Source: an uncultured Bacteroides sp.
GTDB lineage: Bacteria; Bacteroidota; Bacteroidia; Bacteroidales; Bacteroidaceae
Length of the DNA: 39,174 bases
Direction: 5' to 3'
Assembly (NCBI GenBank): GCA_900555635.1
Contig: USLU01000045.1
Span: 1 to 39,174 of the forward strand
In this document: piece after piece, positions 14,985 to 24,400 of the stretch
How positions within the stretch are numbered: the stretch's first letter is position 1
How the letters are laid out: each line of letters opens with the position of its first letter
Notes under the pieces: model-generated
Database searches by the model: none
What the model saw: the letters and a program-made list of their open reading frames with translations, nothing else
What the model was told of the DNA's origin: nothing
Translations under genes and position numbers: made by a program

Positions 14985-17570
14985 ATGAAGCGACAATATA
15001 TATTTTTTATTCTCTTTCTGCTATCCTTATTCGCCTCTATCGGCGTATCTGCACAGATTAAAGGGGTCATTACAGACTCCCTCACCCATGAACCATTGAT
15101 GTATATCACCGTACAATACGAAGGTAAAGGAGTAGGCGGAATTTCAAATGCAAAAGGAGAATATCAGGTTGAAACCCGTAAGGGGTGGGACGAATTAACC
15201 TTTTCCGCAGTTGGTTACATTACCAAGAAAGTAAAGTTCGCTCCCGGCACTAAAGTGCTGAATGTGCAAATGACATCCGACGATATCATGCTTTCCGAAA
15301 TCATTGTAAAGCCACAAAAGGAAAAATATTCACGTAAGAACAATCCTGCCGTGGAATTTATGAAGAAGGTAATCGAAAACAAGAAAGCACTAAAATTGGA
15401 GGAAAACGATTACTATCAGTATCAGAAGTACGAAAAGATGAAGATGTCCATCAATGACGTGACTCCCGAGAAGATGGAAAAAGGCATCTACAAAAAATTC
15501 TCGTTCTTCAAAGATCAAGTGGAGTTGTCTCCCAAGACCAACAAGATGATCCTTCCCATCTCCATCAAAGAAACAGCCTCCAAGACCATCTATCGCAAAA
15601 ATCCCAAAAGCGAGAAGACCATCATTGAAGGAATGAATTCTTCCGGTATTGAAGAGTTTTTCAGTACAGGGGATATGCTGGGAACTATCCTGACGGACGT
15701 ATTCTCCGAGGTTAACATTTACGACGACGACATCCGACTGTTGCAGCGCCGCTTTGTCAGCCCCATCGGACGTGGAGCCATCAGTTTCTACAAATACTAC
15801 CTTATGGACACATTGGTGGTGGACAAACAAGAGTGTGTGCACCTCACCTTTGTGCCTCAGAACCCACAGGATTTCGGGTTTACAGGACACCTTTATGTAG
15901 TGAAAGATTCTACATACGCTGTGAAGAAAGCCACTATGAACCTGCCCAAAAAGACAGGAGTTAACTTTGTGGAGAACCTCGACATTGTACAACAATTTGA
16001 AGAAATGCCCGATGGTAACTGGGTATTGACCGACGACGATATGACCGTAGAACTGGCTTTCGTAAAAGGCATACAAGGCTTGGAAGTGCAACGAAGTACC
16101 AAGTACACCGATTATCAATTCGATGATATAGAGCCGCGTCTTTTCCGTCTGAAAGGAAACGTCATAAAGGAAGCAAACATGCTTACTAAGGGAGACGAAT
16201 ACTGGGCAAAAGTACGCCAAGTACCGTTAACCAAAAAAGAAAGCAATATGGACGTATTTATGAACCGCATCGAACAGATACCGGGCTTCAAATACGTTAT
16301 TTTCGGTGCTAAGGCATTGATTGAAAACTTTGTAGAGACAGGCTCTAAGAAGCATCCCAGCAAGTTTGACTTCGGGCCTATCAACACTGCCATCACCAGC
16401 AACTACGTCAACGGTACCCGTTTCCGCCTGAGCGGTATGACTACCGGTAATCTTGACCCGCATTGGAGTCTGAGTGGCTATGGTGCTTACGGAACAAAGG
16501 ATAAGAAATGGTTCTATTCGGGTCAGGTGGCCTACTCTTTCAATAAGCGTGAATATGTATTGTGGGAGTTTCCGAAGCATTATATCGCCTTCAAATACAC
16601 TTACGACGTCATGTCGCCCATGGATAAGTATTTGGCTACGGACAAAGATAACTTGTTTGTCGGCTGGAAATGGACTACGGTCGATCAGATGTCCTACATG
16701 CGTGACGCTACTCTTACTTATGAGCTGGAAACCAATACCGGATTCTCAGTTCAAGCCATGGCACGCCACCGTAACGATCAGCCTGCGGGCAAGTTGCAAT
16801 ACTGGAAGAACAATGGTACTACACCCGGCGAATGGAGTGAGAAGAATACGTTGGTGCACGACATCACCACCACTGAATTGGGAGTTACTTTGCGATACGC
16901 TCCCGGTGAAACGTACGTCAACACCAAACAACGCCGTGTTCCGGTATCACTGGATGCGCCGATATTCACTCTTTCGCATACGGCCGGTTTCAAAGGCGTG
17001 TTGGGAGGAGAATACAATTTCAACCTGACGGAAGCCAGTGTACGCAAGCGCTTCTGGTTTGGTTCGTGGGGCAAACTGGATATTACGGCACGTGCCGGTG
17101 CCCAATGGAACACTGTTCCCTTCCCCTTGCTGAACCTTCCTATGGCCAATCTTTCGTACATCTCGCAGAACAATGAGTCCTTCAACCTTATCAACAATAT
17201 GGAGTTCCTCAACGACCGTTATGCCTCCCTCAACCTGAGCTACGACATGAACGGTAAGTTGTTCAACCGCATCCCGCTAATCAAGAAATTGAAGTGGCGT
17301 GAAATGTTCCGTATCCGCGGGCTCTGGGGCACTCTGACCGATAAGAACAATCCCTACAAGAGCAGCAACCCCGATTTGTTCCTCTTCCCCATGCGTGATG
17401 GTATGCCTACCAGTTATATAATGGGCAAGACACCCTATATTGAAGCCAGTGTAGGTATCTACAACATCTTCAAGCTATTGCATATAGAATATGTACGAAG
17501 GTTGACTTACACTGATATTCCCGGTGTGAAGAAAGACGGTATACGGTTTATGATACTGATGATATTTTAA
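14985..17570 (+). CDS. DUF5686 outer-membrane protein with carboxypeptidase-regulatory-like domain
   Basis: The 861-residue protein starts with a signal peptide (MKRQYIFFILFLLSLFASIG, ending VSAQ), followed by a CarboxypepD_reg-like beta-sandwich (about 25-105, IKGVITDSLTHEPL ... VGYITKKVKF). A long region follows with many alternating Y/F/W residues, typical of a beta-barrel, ending in a hydrophobic C-terminal strand. This architecture fits the DUF5686 family common in Bacteroidota, whose function is not established. There is no TonB plug domain. A simple-repeat cassette lies directly after its stop codon. It is probably the first gene of a run continuing into rarA. Confidence 0.82.
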   Translation: MKRQYIFFILFLLSLFASIGVSAQIKGVITDSLTHEPLMYITVQYEGKGVGGISNAKGEYQVETRKGWDELTFSAVGYITKKVKFAPGTKVLNVQMTSDDIMLSEIIVKPQKEKYSRKNNPAVEFMKKVIENKKALKLEENDYYQYQKYEKMKMSINDVTPEKMEKGIYKKFSFFKDQVELSPKTNKMILPISIKETASKTIYRKNPKSEKTIIEGMNSSGIEEFFSTGDMLGTILTDVFSEVNIYDDDIRLLQRRFVSPIGRGAISFYKYYLMDTLVVDKQECVHLTFVPQNPQDFGFTGHLYVVKDSTYAVKKATMNLPKKTGVNFVENLDIVQQFEEMPDGNWVLTDDDMTVELAFVKGIQGLEVQRSTKYTDYQFDDIEPRLFRLKGNVIKEANMLTKGDEYWAKVRQVPLTKKESNMDVFMNRIEQIPGFKYVIFGAKALIENFVETGSKKHPSKFDFGPINTAITSNYVNGTRFRLSGMTTGNLDPHWSLSGYGAYGTKDKKWFYSGQVAYSFNKREYVLWEFPKHYIAFKYTYDVMSPMDKYLATDKDNLFVGWKWTTVDQMSYMRDATLTYELETNTGFSVQAMARHRNDQPAGKLQYWKNNGTTPGEWSEKNTLVHDITTTELGVTLRYAPGETYVNTKQRRVPVSLDAPIFTLSHTAGFKGVLGGEYNFNLTEASVRKRFWFGSWGKLDITARAGAQWNTVPFPLLNLPMANLSYISQNNESFNLINNMEFLNDRYASLNLSYDMNGKLFNRIPLIKKLKWREMFRIRGLWGTLTDKNNPYKSSNPDLFLFPMRDGMPTSYIMGKTPYIEASVGIYNIFKLLHIEYVRRLTYTDIPGVKKDGIRFMILMIF

Positions 17571-17572
17571 AA

Positions 17573-18012
17573 TAGTGATTAGTGGTTAGTGATTAGTGAT
17601 TTGTTATAAGGATGAAAGATAGCATATTAAAAGAGAAAGCGATGAACTTTGCAATACGCATTGTTAATCTATATAATTTTTTATATAATAAAAATCAGGA
17701 GAAGGTTATGTCAAAGCAAATTTTAAGATGCGGAACTTCCATAGGAGCAAATATCAATGAAGGATTATTTGCTGAATCTTCGGCAGACTTCATACACAAA
17801 TATTCTATTTCACAGAAAGAATGTTCAGAAACATTATACTGGCTTGAGCTATTAAGCAGAACAAACTATATCTCCTCCCAACAATATAACTCCCTGAATA
17901 CAGATTGTACAGACCTTATCAAGATGATAACTTCTTCAATAATCACCTGTAAAAAGAATACAAATCATCAACCCTAATAAACAAATCACTAATCACTAAT
18001 AACTAATCACTA
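17573..18012 (+). mobile_element. Four-helix-bundle cassette bounded by 33-bp inverted repeats
   Basis: The left arm (17573-17605) and the reverse complement of the right arm (17980-18012) match at 31 of 33 bases. Both are made of near-tandem AGTGATT/TTAGTGA units. They enclose exactly one gene, starting 7 bases inside the left arm and ending 3 bases before the right arm. The cassette sits 3 bases after the DUF5686 stop and 7 bases before the rarA ATG, so it looks inserted between two adjacent genes. No transposase is encoded, so the mode of movement, if any, is unknown. Confidence 0.6.
17612..17977 (+). CDS. Four-helix bundle protein (S23/IVP family, 23S rRNA intervening-sequence type)
   Basis: The 121-residue protein is predicted to be all-helical and has the family pattern. 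An N-terminal helix contains AMNFAIRIVNLYNFL. The conserved QILRCGTSIGANINEG turn follows (about 37-52), with the SxxDFIHKYSISQKECSETLYWLELL helix region after it. Members were first found inside 23S rRNA intervening sequences; stand-alone chromosomal copies like this one are frequent in Bacteroidota and have no firm function. Codon use is more A/T-rich (runs such as ttatataataaaaatc) than in the flanking genes, suggesting separate origin. It is enclosed by long inverted repeats. No promoter is evident, so it is probably read through from upstream. Confidence 0.88.
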   Translation: MKDSILKEKAMNFAIRIVNLYNFLYNKNQEKVMSKQILRCGTSIGANINEGLFAESSADFIHKYSISQKECSETLYWLELLSRTNYISSQQYNSLNTDCTDLIKMITSSIITCKKNTNHQP

Positions 18013-18018
18013 AATACC

Positions 18019-19293
18019 ATGCCTCCATTAGCAGAACGGCTTCGGCCCAAGACATTAGATGAGTACATCGGTCAGAAACACTTAGTGGGACCCAATGCGG
18101 TGTTGCGCAAGATGATTGATGCAGGACGAATCTCGTCATTCATTCTGTGGGGACCTCCGGGAGTGGGTAAGACGACGTTGGCACAAATCATAGCTAATAA
18201 GTTGGAAACCCCTTTCTATACGCTTAGTGCGGTCACCAGTGGAGTGAAAGATGTACGCGATGTGATAGAGCGAGCTAAGAGCAACCGCTTCTTTTCGCAA
18301 TCAAGCCCTATCATGTTTATTGATGAGATACACCGTTTCAGTAAGTCGCAACAAGACTCTTTGTTGGGAGCGGTGGAGCAAGGAGTTGTGACGTTGATAG
18401 GTGCAACGACCGAAAATCCTTCATTCGAAGTCATTCGTCCGTTATTGTCACGTTGCCAGCTCTATGTGCTGAAGTCCTTGGAGAAAGATGATTTGCTGGA
18501 TTTGTTGCAACGCGCTATTACGACCGATATCATCCTAAAGGAGAGAAAGATCGAATTGAAGGAAACTACAGCTATGCTCCGCTTCAGTGGAGGAGATGCA
18601 CGAAAGTTACTGAACATTCTCGAGCTGGTAGTAGAATCGGAAACAGAGAATACAGTGGTCATTACGGACGAAATGGTAACAGAGCGTCTGCAACAGAATC
18701 CCCTCGCCTACGATAAAGACGGAGAAATGCACTACGACATTGTCTCTGCGTTTATCAAATCTATTCGTGGAAGTGATCCGGATGGTGCTATCTACTGGCT
18801 GGCACGCATGGTAGAAGGTGGTGAAGATCCTGCTTTCATAGCGCGCCGACTGGTAATCTCCGCTTCCGAAGACATCGGACTGGCAAATCCTAATGCCATG
18901 CTGATAGCTAATGCCTGCTTCGATACTCTGATGAAGATAGGATGGCCCGAAGGACGTATCCCCTTGGCAGAAGCGACAATCTATCTTGCTACCAGTCCCA
19001 AAAGCAACTCGGCCTATCTTGCCATAGACCGTGCATTGGCTCTTGTACGCGAAACGGGCAACCTTCCCGTACCCCTGCATCTGCGCAATTCTCCCACCAA
19101 GCTGATGAAACAGTTGGGATATGGCGAGAATTATAAATATGCCCATGATTATCCGGGCAATTTCGTCAAGCAACAATTCCTGCCTGATGAGTTGAAAAAC
19201 CGACGTATCTGGGAGCCCCAACTAAATGCCGCCGAACAGAAACATAAAGAACGGATGGAGCAATTGTGGGGAAAGGAAAAAGGAAATAACTAA
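18019..19293 (+). CDS. rarA: Replication-associated recombination protein A (AAA+ ATPase)
   Basis: RarA (MgsA) is a clamp-loader-like AAA+ ATPase acting at stalled replication forks. The 424-residue protein starts PPLAERLRPKTLDEYIGQ, as in the family. Walker A is GPPGVGKTT (45-53), Walker B/DExH is MFIDEIHRF (99-107), and a sensor-1-type IGATTENPSFEV is followed by the arginine finger region RPLLSRC. The C-terminal part (about 235-400, with ARRLVISASEDIGLANPNA) matches the RarA tetramerisation domain. Length is normal. It begins 7 bases after the inverted-repeat cassette and ends 21 bases before the dehydrogenase, so it probably belongs to one plus-strand transcription run. Confidence 0.97.
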   Translation: MPPLAERLRPKTLDEYIGQKHLVGPNAVLRKMIDAGRISSFILWGPPGVGKTTLAQIIANKLETPFYTLSAVTSGVKDVRDVIERAKSNRFFSQSSPIMFIDEIHRFSKSQQDSLLGAVEQGVVTLIGATTENPSFEVIRPLLSRCQLYVLKSLEKDDLLDLLQRAITTDIILKERKIELKETTAMLRFSGGDARKLLNILELVVESETENTVVITDEMVTERLQQNPLAYDKDGEMHYDIVSAFIKSIRGSDPDGAIYWLARMVEGGEDPAFIARRLVISASEDIGLANPNAMLIANACFDTLMKIGWPEGRIPLAEATIYLATSPKSNSAYLAIDRALALVRETGNLPVPLHLRNSPTKLMKQLGYGENYKYAHDYPGNFVKQQFLPDELKNRRIWEPQLNAAEQKHKERMEQLWGKEKGNN

Positions 19294-19298
19294 TCACT
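19286..19298. repeat. Lone copy of the cassette repeat core after rarA
   Basis: ATAACTAATCACT at 19286-19298 is identical to 17999-18011 in the right arm of the four-helix-bundle cassette, so rarA is bracketed by direct copies of this 13-mer. It overlaps the rarA stop codon. It may be an empty site or just a coincidence in A/T-rich DNA. Confidence 0.4.
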
Positions 19299-19314
19299 CA
19301 AACATATTTTATTT

Positions 19315-20271
19315 ATGAAAATAGTAGTATTAGACGGTTATGCAGCCAATCCCGGCGACCTTCGTTGGGACGAACTGCAATCCATGGGCGAGTGTGTCAT
19401 CTACGACCGTACCGCCCCTGCAGAAGTATTAGAACGTTCATCCGGTGCAGAGATTCTGCTTACCAACAAGACAGTGCTTACAGCCGAACACATGGCTGCC
19501 TTGCCCGAATTGAAGTACATCGGCGTGCTTGCTACCGGCTATAATATTGTCGATGTTGATGCTGCCAAAGAACGTGGCATCGTTGTTACCAATATTCCTG
19601 CATATAGCACAGACTCTGTAGCACAGATGGTTTTTGCTCATATATTGAACATCACCCAACAGGTACAACATCATTCCGAGGAAGTGCGCAAGGGACGTTG
19701 GTCCAGCAGTAAGGACTTCTGTTTCTGGGATACTCCGCTCATTGAACTGCGTGGCAAGAAGATCGGTATTGTCGGTTTAGGACATACCGGTTTCACGACT
19801 GCACGCATCGCTATTGGCTTTGGTATGCAAGTATGTGCTTACACATCGAAGACCAACTTCCAGTTACCGCCCGAAGTCCGTAAAATGGAATTGGACGAAC
19901 TTTTCCGTGAGTGTGACATCATCAGCCTGCACTGCCCCCTCACCGATTCCACCCGTGAACTGGTGAATGCGGAACGCCTTAAAATGATGAAGCACACCGC
20001 CATCCTCATTAATACCGGACGTGGCCCGCTCATCAACGAGCAAGACCTTGCCGATGCCCTGAACAATGGCGAAATCTATGCTGCCGGACTGGATGTACTC
20101 TCACAAGAGCCTCCCCGTGCCGATAATCCGCTATTGAGTGCACGCAATTGTTACATCACCCCACATATTGCCTGGGCAAGTACCGCTGCACGCGAACGCC
20201 TGATGCTTATTATGCTGGAAAATATCAAAGCCTATCTGGGAGGAAAAACAATCAATAACGTTGCCAAGTAA
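19315..20271 (+). CDS. D-2-hydroxyacid dehydrogenase (glycerate/hydroxypyruvate reductase-like)
   Basis: A two-domain NAD(P)-dependent D-2-hydroxyacid dehydrogenase of 318 residues. The nucleotide-binding glycine motif is GIVGLGHTG (151-159). The catalytic triad is the Arg in INTGRGPLI (R236), the Glu in LSQEPP (E265) and the His in ITPHIAWAS (H284). The residue at the end of the second beta strand that normally is Asp in NADH-specific enzymes falls in VCAYTSKT (about 173-180), which has no acidic residue, so NADPH use or relaxed specificity is possible. The closest named relatives from memory are glycerate dehydrogenases (HprA-like). It lies between rarA (21 bases) and the phosphatase-fold gene (5 bases). 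Confidence 0.9.
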   Translation: MKIVVLDGYAANPGDLRWDELQSMGECVIYDRTAPAEVLERSSGAEILLTNKTVLTAEHMAALPELKYIGVLATGYNIVDVDAAKERGIVVTNIPAYSTDSVAQMVFAHILNITQQVQHHSEEVRKGRWSSSKDFCFWDTPLIELRGKKIGIVGLGHTGFTTARIAIGFGMQVCAYTSKTNFQLPPEVRKMELDELFRECDIISLHCPLTDSTRELVNAERLKMMKHTAILINTGRGPLINEQDLADALNNGEIYAAGLDVLSQEPPRADNPLLSARNCYITPHIAWASTAARERLMLIMLENIKAYLGGKTINNVAK

Positions 20272-20276
20272 AAGAT

Positions 20277-21362
20277 ATGGGAAAGTCAGCAGTTAAAGGC
20301 CTGTTTCAGATTTGTTTGATAATTGCCACCTTCGTCCTGGCAATTATCACCATAGTAGCAGCATTCTCCGGAAGCGTAGCACCACTGGATTCGGTCATAA
20401 TGCCGCTACTGGGATTGGCTGTGCCGGTACTATTAATCTGCAACCTCATTGTAGCCCTATGTTGGGGCTTGGCTCGCAAGTGCTGGGCATTCGTTCCTTT
20501 GATAGCTTTCTTCTGCAACTGGAATTATCTGACCTCCGTCATTCAATTCCATTCCAGCAAAGAAAGAACGCCTAACGGCAAGTATTTGAAGATTGCCACT
20601 TACAATATTCATAGCTTCGGCAATGAAATCACCGGATATTCCTGCAAGGAGATCGCCAAATACATGCAGCAAGAACAGGTGGATGTGCTCTGCTTCCAAG
20701 AGTTCGGAGCTAATCAATACTTTCCGGTCGATAGCATACGCAAAGCGCTTTCACATTGGCAATATACTCTTATTCCAACAGAAGATTCGATCAAAGGTGT
20801 ATTACCTATTGCCGTATTCAGCCGTTATCCGTTGATACACGAACGTTTCATTACTTATCCGAACAGTGCAAATTGTAGCATGTTGTGTGATGTTGTATTG
20901 GGAACAGATACCGTACGCCTGATAAACAATCACCTCCAGACTACCAGCGTCAGTCAAAAGCGTCGCAAATGGGAACGTGAAATGGCAACTGACGACACAC
21001 GCCGCGAAGCCCAAGTAGCAAGAGATGCAGCAGAAACGTTACATGAAAACTTCGTGAAACGCGCTTCACAAACCTATACCATCGGTTATTTTGCCAAAAA
21101 CAGCCCTTATCCGGTATTGGTTTGCGGTGACTTCAACTCAATCCCCTCTTCTTATACTTATCATTACCTGAAAGATTTCCTTAAAGACGGCTTCCGTACA
21201 GCAGGAAACGGTTATATGTATACTTACCGCTACGGCAAGAAGCTATTACGTATCGACTATATTTTCCATTCTCCCGACCTAAAGGGAATGAGTTACTACT
21301 CTCCTACTCAGGAATTTTGTAGTGACCATAATCCGGCAATAATGGAGGTGGAAATTCAATAA
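20277..21362 (+). CDS. Membrane-anchored endonuclease/exonuclease/phosphatase-fold protein
   Basis: The 361-residue protein has three hydrophobic helices at the N-terminus (about 8-30, 38-62, 68-88), then an EEP domain outside or at the membrane. Key motifs are ATYNIHSFG (N110), CFQEFG (E142), the catalytic VCGDFNSIPSS, a RIDYIFHS segment and the terminal SDHNPAIM (D350, H351). All metal-binding and catalytic positions of the superfamily appear intact. The family includes DNases, lipid phosphatases and sphingomyelinases, so the substrate cannot be named. It starts 5 bases after the dehydrogenase stop, indicating an operon, and ends at a bidirectional terminator. Confidence 0.88.
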   Translation: MGKSAVKGLFQICLIIATFVLAIITIVAAFSGSVAPLDSVIMPLLGLAVPVLLICNLIVALCWGLARKCWAFVPLIAFFCNWNYLTSVIQFHSSKERTPNGKYLKIATYNIHSFGNEITGYSCKEIAKYMQQEQVDVLCFQEFGANQYFPVDSIRKALSHWQYTLIPTEDSIKGVLPIAVFSRYPLIHERFITYPNSANCSMLCDVVLGTDTVRLINNHLQTTSVSQKRRKWEREMATDDTRREAQVARDAAETLHENFVKRASQTYTIGYFAKNSPYPVLVCGDFNSIPSSYTYHYLKDFLKDGFRTAGNGYMYTYRYGKKLLRIDYIFHSPDLKGMSYYSPTQEFCSDHNPAIMEVEIQ

Positions 21363-21403
21363 ATCCAATAATAAATCATAGTACCGAAGAGAAACACCAA
21401 ATA

Positions 21404-21440
21404 GTAAAGGCTGCTCCGATCACCGGAACAGCCTTTACTT
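21404..21440. terminator. Bidirectional terminator between convergent genes
   Basis: AGTAAAGGCTGCTCCG (21404-21419) pairs with 21425-21440 at 15 of 16 positions with a 5-base loop. It separates the plus-strand phosphatase-fold gene from the minus-strand Oar-like gene. Flanking T-rich stretches are modest. Confidence 0.8.
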
Positions 21441-21481
21441 TATCAGATTTCCGCAAAACTGCGGAGACTATTCAACAATCA

Positions 21482-24400
21482 TTAATTGAAGACATAGCGG
21501 ATACCTACTTGCAGTTTCCAGCATTCGCTGTAGTTCTGATAAGTATCATAAGTCTTGGTAGGATATTCACCGTTTACTTTGTACATAGAGAATATCGGAG
21601 TCAAATCATTCTCGCTAGTTACTCCCTCATATTTCAGGATTCTATTATTATTGGAAACCGAGTTAGTTTTAGAGATACCCCATTTAGAATTAATCAAGTT
21701 ACCTACGTTCATGATGTCAAAACTCAACTGGATGTTATGCTTTGTCTTACCAATCTTGAATTCAAAGTCCTCCATCAGACGGAAGTCAAAACGATGTACC
21801 CACGGAGCACGGGCAGCATAAGCTTCAGCATACTCTCCTTTGTGATTTTTCAAGTATGAGTCTTGTTCTACAAACTTCCAGAAAGCAACACGATCTTCAT
21901 CAGTCTTGAATTTGATTTCGCTGTCATCCTTCGGTATGTACATCAGGTCGTTATTAATACCATCACCATTCATATCATTGGTATAACAAAAACTGTAACC
22001 ATTAGAAGAGTAACCGGAATAGAATAAATTCAAATGCGTACCGCGTAACAAACCTTTATATTTAAAAGGAATATAATAACTTACAGAAGCAATCACTTTG
22101 TCGGGAACTACATATTGAGAACGCTGCGCCAATGCATAGTTAGAACCATCTATCGTATTCAGTCCCTGCCATGTAGAAATAGGGTCACTGCCCGGAAGAC
22201 CGGAAACTTCTTTAGATTCGGTATGCGTATAAGCCAACATCATCATCAAATCATCAACAGGTTGGGCATTCACTGTAATGTTTGCCGTATAGCCATATCC
22301 TTTGGAAGTATTGTCTAGAACAACAGCATTCTTATTACTGTAATGAACAAAGTCACTGGAATATTGTATATTCTTATTCTGATTGTTATAAACAGAGTAA
22401 GTATAAGCCATACGGTTATCCGCACCATTAAAGCGCTGCATGCCTGTGTGCAAAAGTTCATTGCTTATAATTTTTCCATCAGCATCTTTTGTTATTTTAT
22501 TATATTTCCAAGCATCAGGATTCTTTATATTGATATTATTAATAGTTACAGCATTGACGTTCTTTGTAAACATGAATTCACCCGTCACGGTCAAAGGGAA
22601 AGATACCGGTACTTGATAATCTACAGCAATAGAAGACTTCCACACTTGAGGCATCTTAAAATCTTTGGCAACGCCAGAAATCTTATTACCTGCCACGTGA
22701 TTTTCAATTGTAGTAGGAAGATTGAATTTCTCAATAACCTGATTCATGTCCGTAATCATTCCACCTGCCAGTTGGTCTAAACGTGCGTCATGGCTTGTAG
22801 CGATGCCATTCGTATAATTAGTTCCAAAAACAACAGAGTTCTGTACCATAGAAGCATTGGTAGGCATATTGGTAAAGAAAACTAACGGCAAACGTCCGGT
22901 AAACACACCCGTACCTCCACGCACTTTCAATGACTTATCTTTGAATACATCCCATACAAAACCTACACGGGGAGAGATCTGCCATCTAGAATCCGGCCAT
23001 TTACCTGTATCGATATGCCGACCGTCAAAGTCAAGTTCATAAATGGCATCATTTCTTTGCAAATCATCATTATCAAACATCAGATTATCGAAACGGATAC
23101 CATAAGTCAATTTCAGATTATTACCAAGATTCCATTCATCCTGAGCGTAGAATCCTAACTGATTAAATGTTACTTGTGCATTCGGATTCGAAACACCATT
23201 GAAACCGTATGTCAACGCAAAAGTTTCAGGAGCTGCACCATTCAGGAAATCGTCCAAACTACTATAACGGTAATATCCCGTACCATTACGCATATATGCA
23301 TTGTTAGCAAATTGATGTTCATAACTGAAACCTGCCGTTAATTTATGGTTACCAGTAAAGAAGGTAAAGTTATCAGTGATATTCGTAACTTTATTCTTTA
23401 CACCATTATTATAAGTAAACAATTCATAACCCGCACTCATGTATGGTTCCAAAATCTGATTACCATTGGTGTCTTTACCATACATAATGTCAATGAACGG
23501 GAACGGAGAAGAATTGGTTCCACGCATATCTTCAATATTGGTATACGTGAAAAGCAACTGATTGGAAAGACGGTCATTGAAACGACTATTCAAATCGGCT
23601 GCCCAAGACTGCACTTTATTGTCCATAGAATACATGCTGTTGGCAAACGACATGGACTGTGTACCTACACGATAGGTATTGTTCAGACGAGAGTTTTTCC
23701 CACCATCCATAGAATTACCATTAGGAGCATTCCATGCAGTATTCTTTGTATTATTATAACGCAGGCTCAATCTATGACGATCCGTAATGTTCCAGTCAAT
23801 ACGAGCCAACAGTTTGGTATTCTCTTCGTCGGCAGGGAAATTGGTGTAAGAACCTGTATTGTAACCGTATTTATCCATCAGATGTTTAGAAACTTTCTCC
23901 ATATCCGACTTCAAAGTACGGGATACCATACCTTTCACTTCTTCACCATCCTCGCGTGCGCGGTACTTTATCACCTCACCCGGAGTTTTCTCTTTTTCAT
24001 AGTTCACAAAGAAGAATAGCTTATTCTTGATAATCGGACCACCCAGTGTAAAACCATAAGTTGTTTTAGACTCATCGGCACGTGCTCCTAAATCTTCGCC
24101 ATTGATGCGGTTACCGCGCATATCCTGATTACGGTAATAAGTATAGGCAGTACCTCTGAAAGCGTTAGTACCCGATTTGGTAATAGCATTGATACCACCA
24201 CCGATAAAGTTCGTCTGGCGTACATCGAACGGAGCAACAACTACTTGTACTTCTTCGATAGCATCCATAGAGATAGGGTTACCACCACCAGGCAGGTTAG
24301 AGCTCAAACCGAAGTTATTATTAAAGTTAGCACCGTCAATAGTAAAGTTCGTAGAACGTCCGTCACCACCGGCAAAGCTCATGCCGTTAGCATACGGAGA

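Noticed and set aside
15390..16220. 276-codon minus-strand frame inside the DUF5686 gene
   Set aside because: Fully antisense to a gene with strong domain evidence; Cys/His-rich composition typical of a shadow frame.
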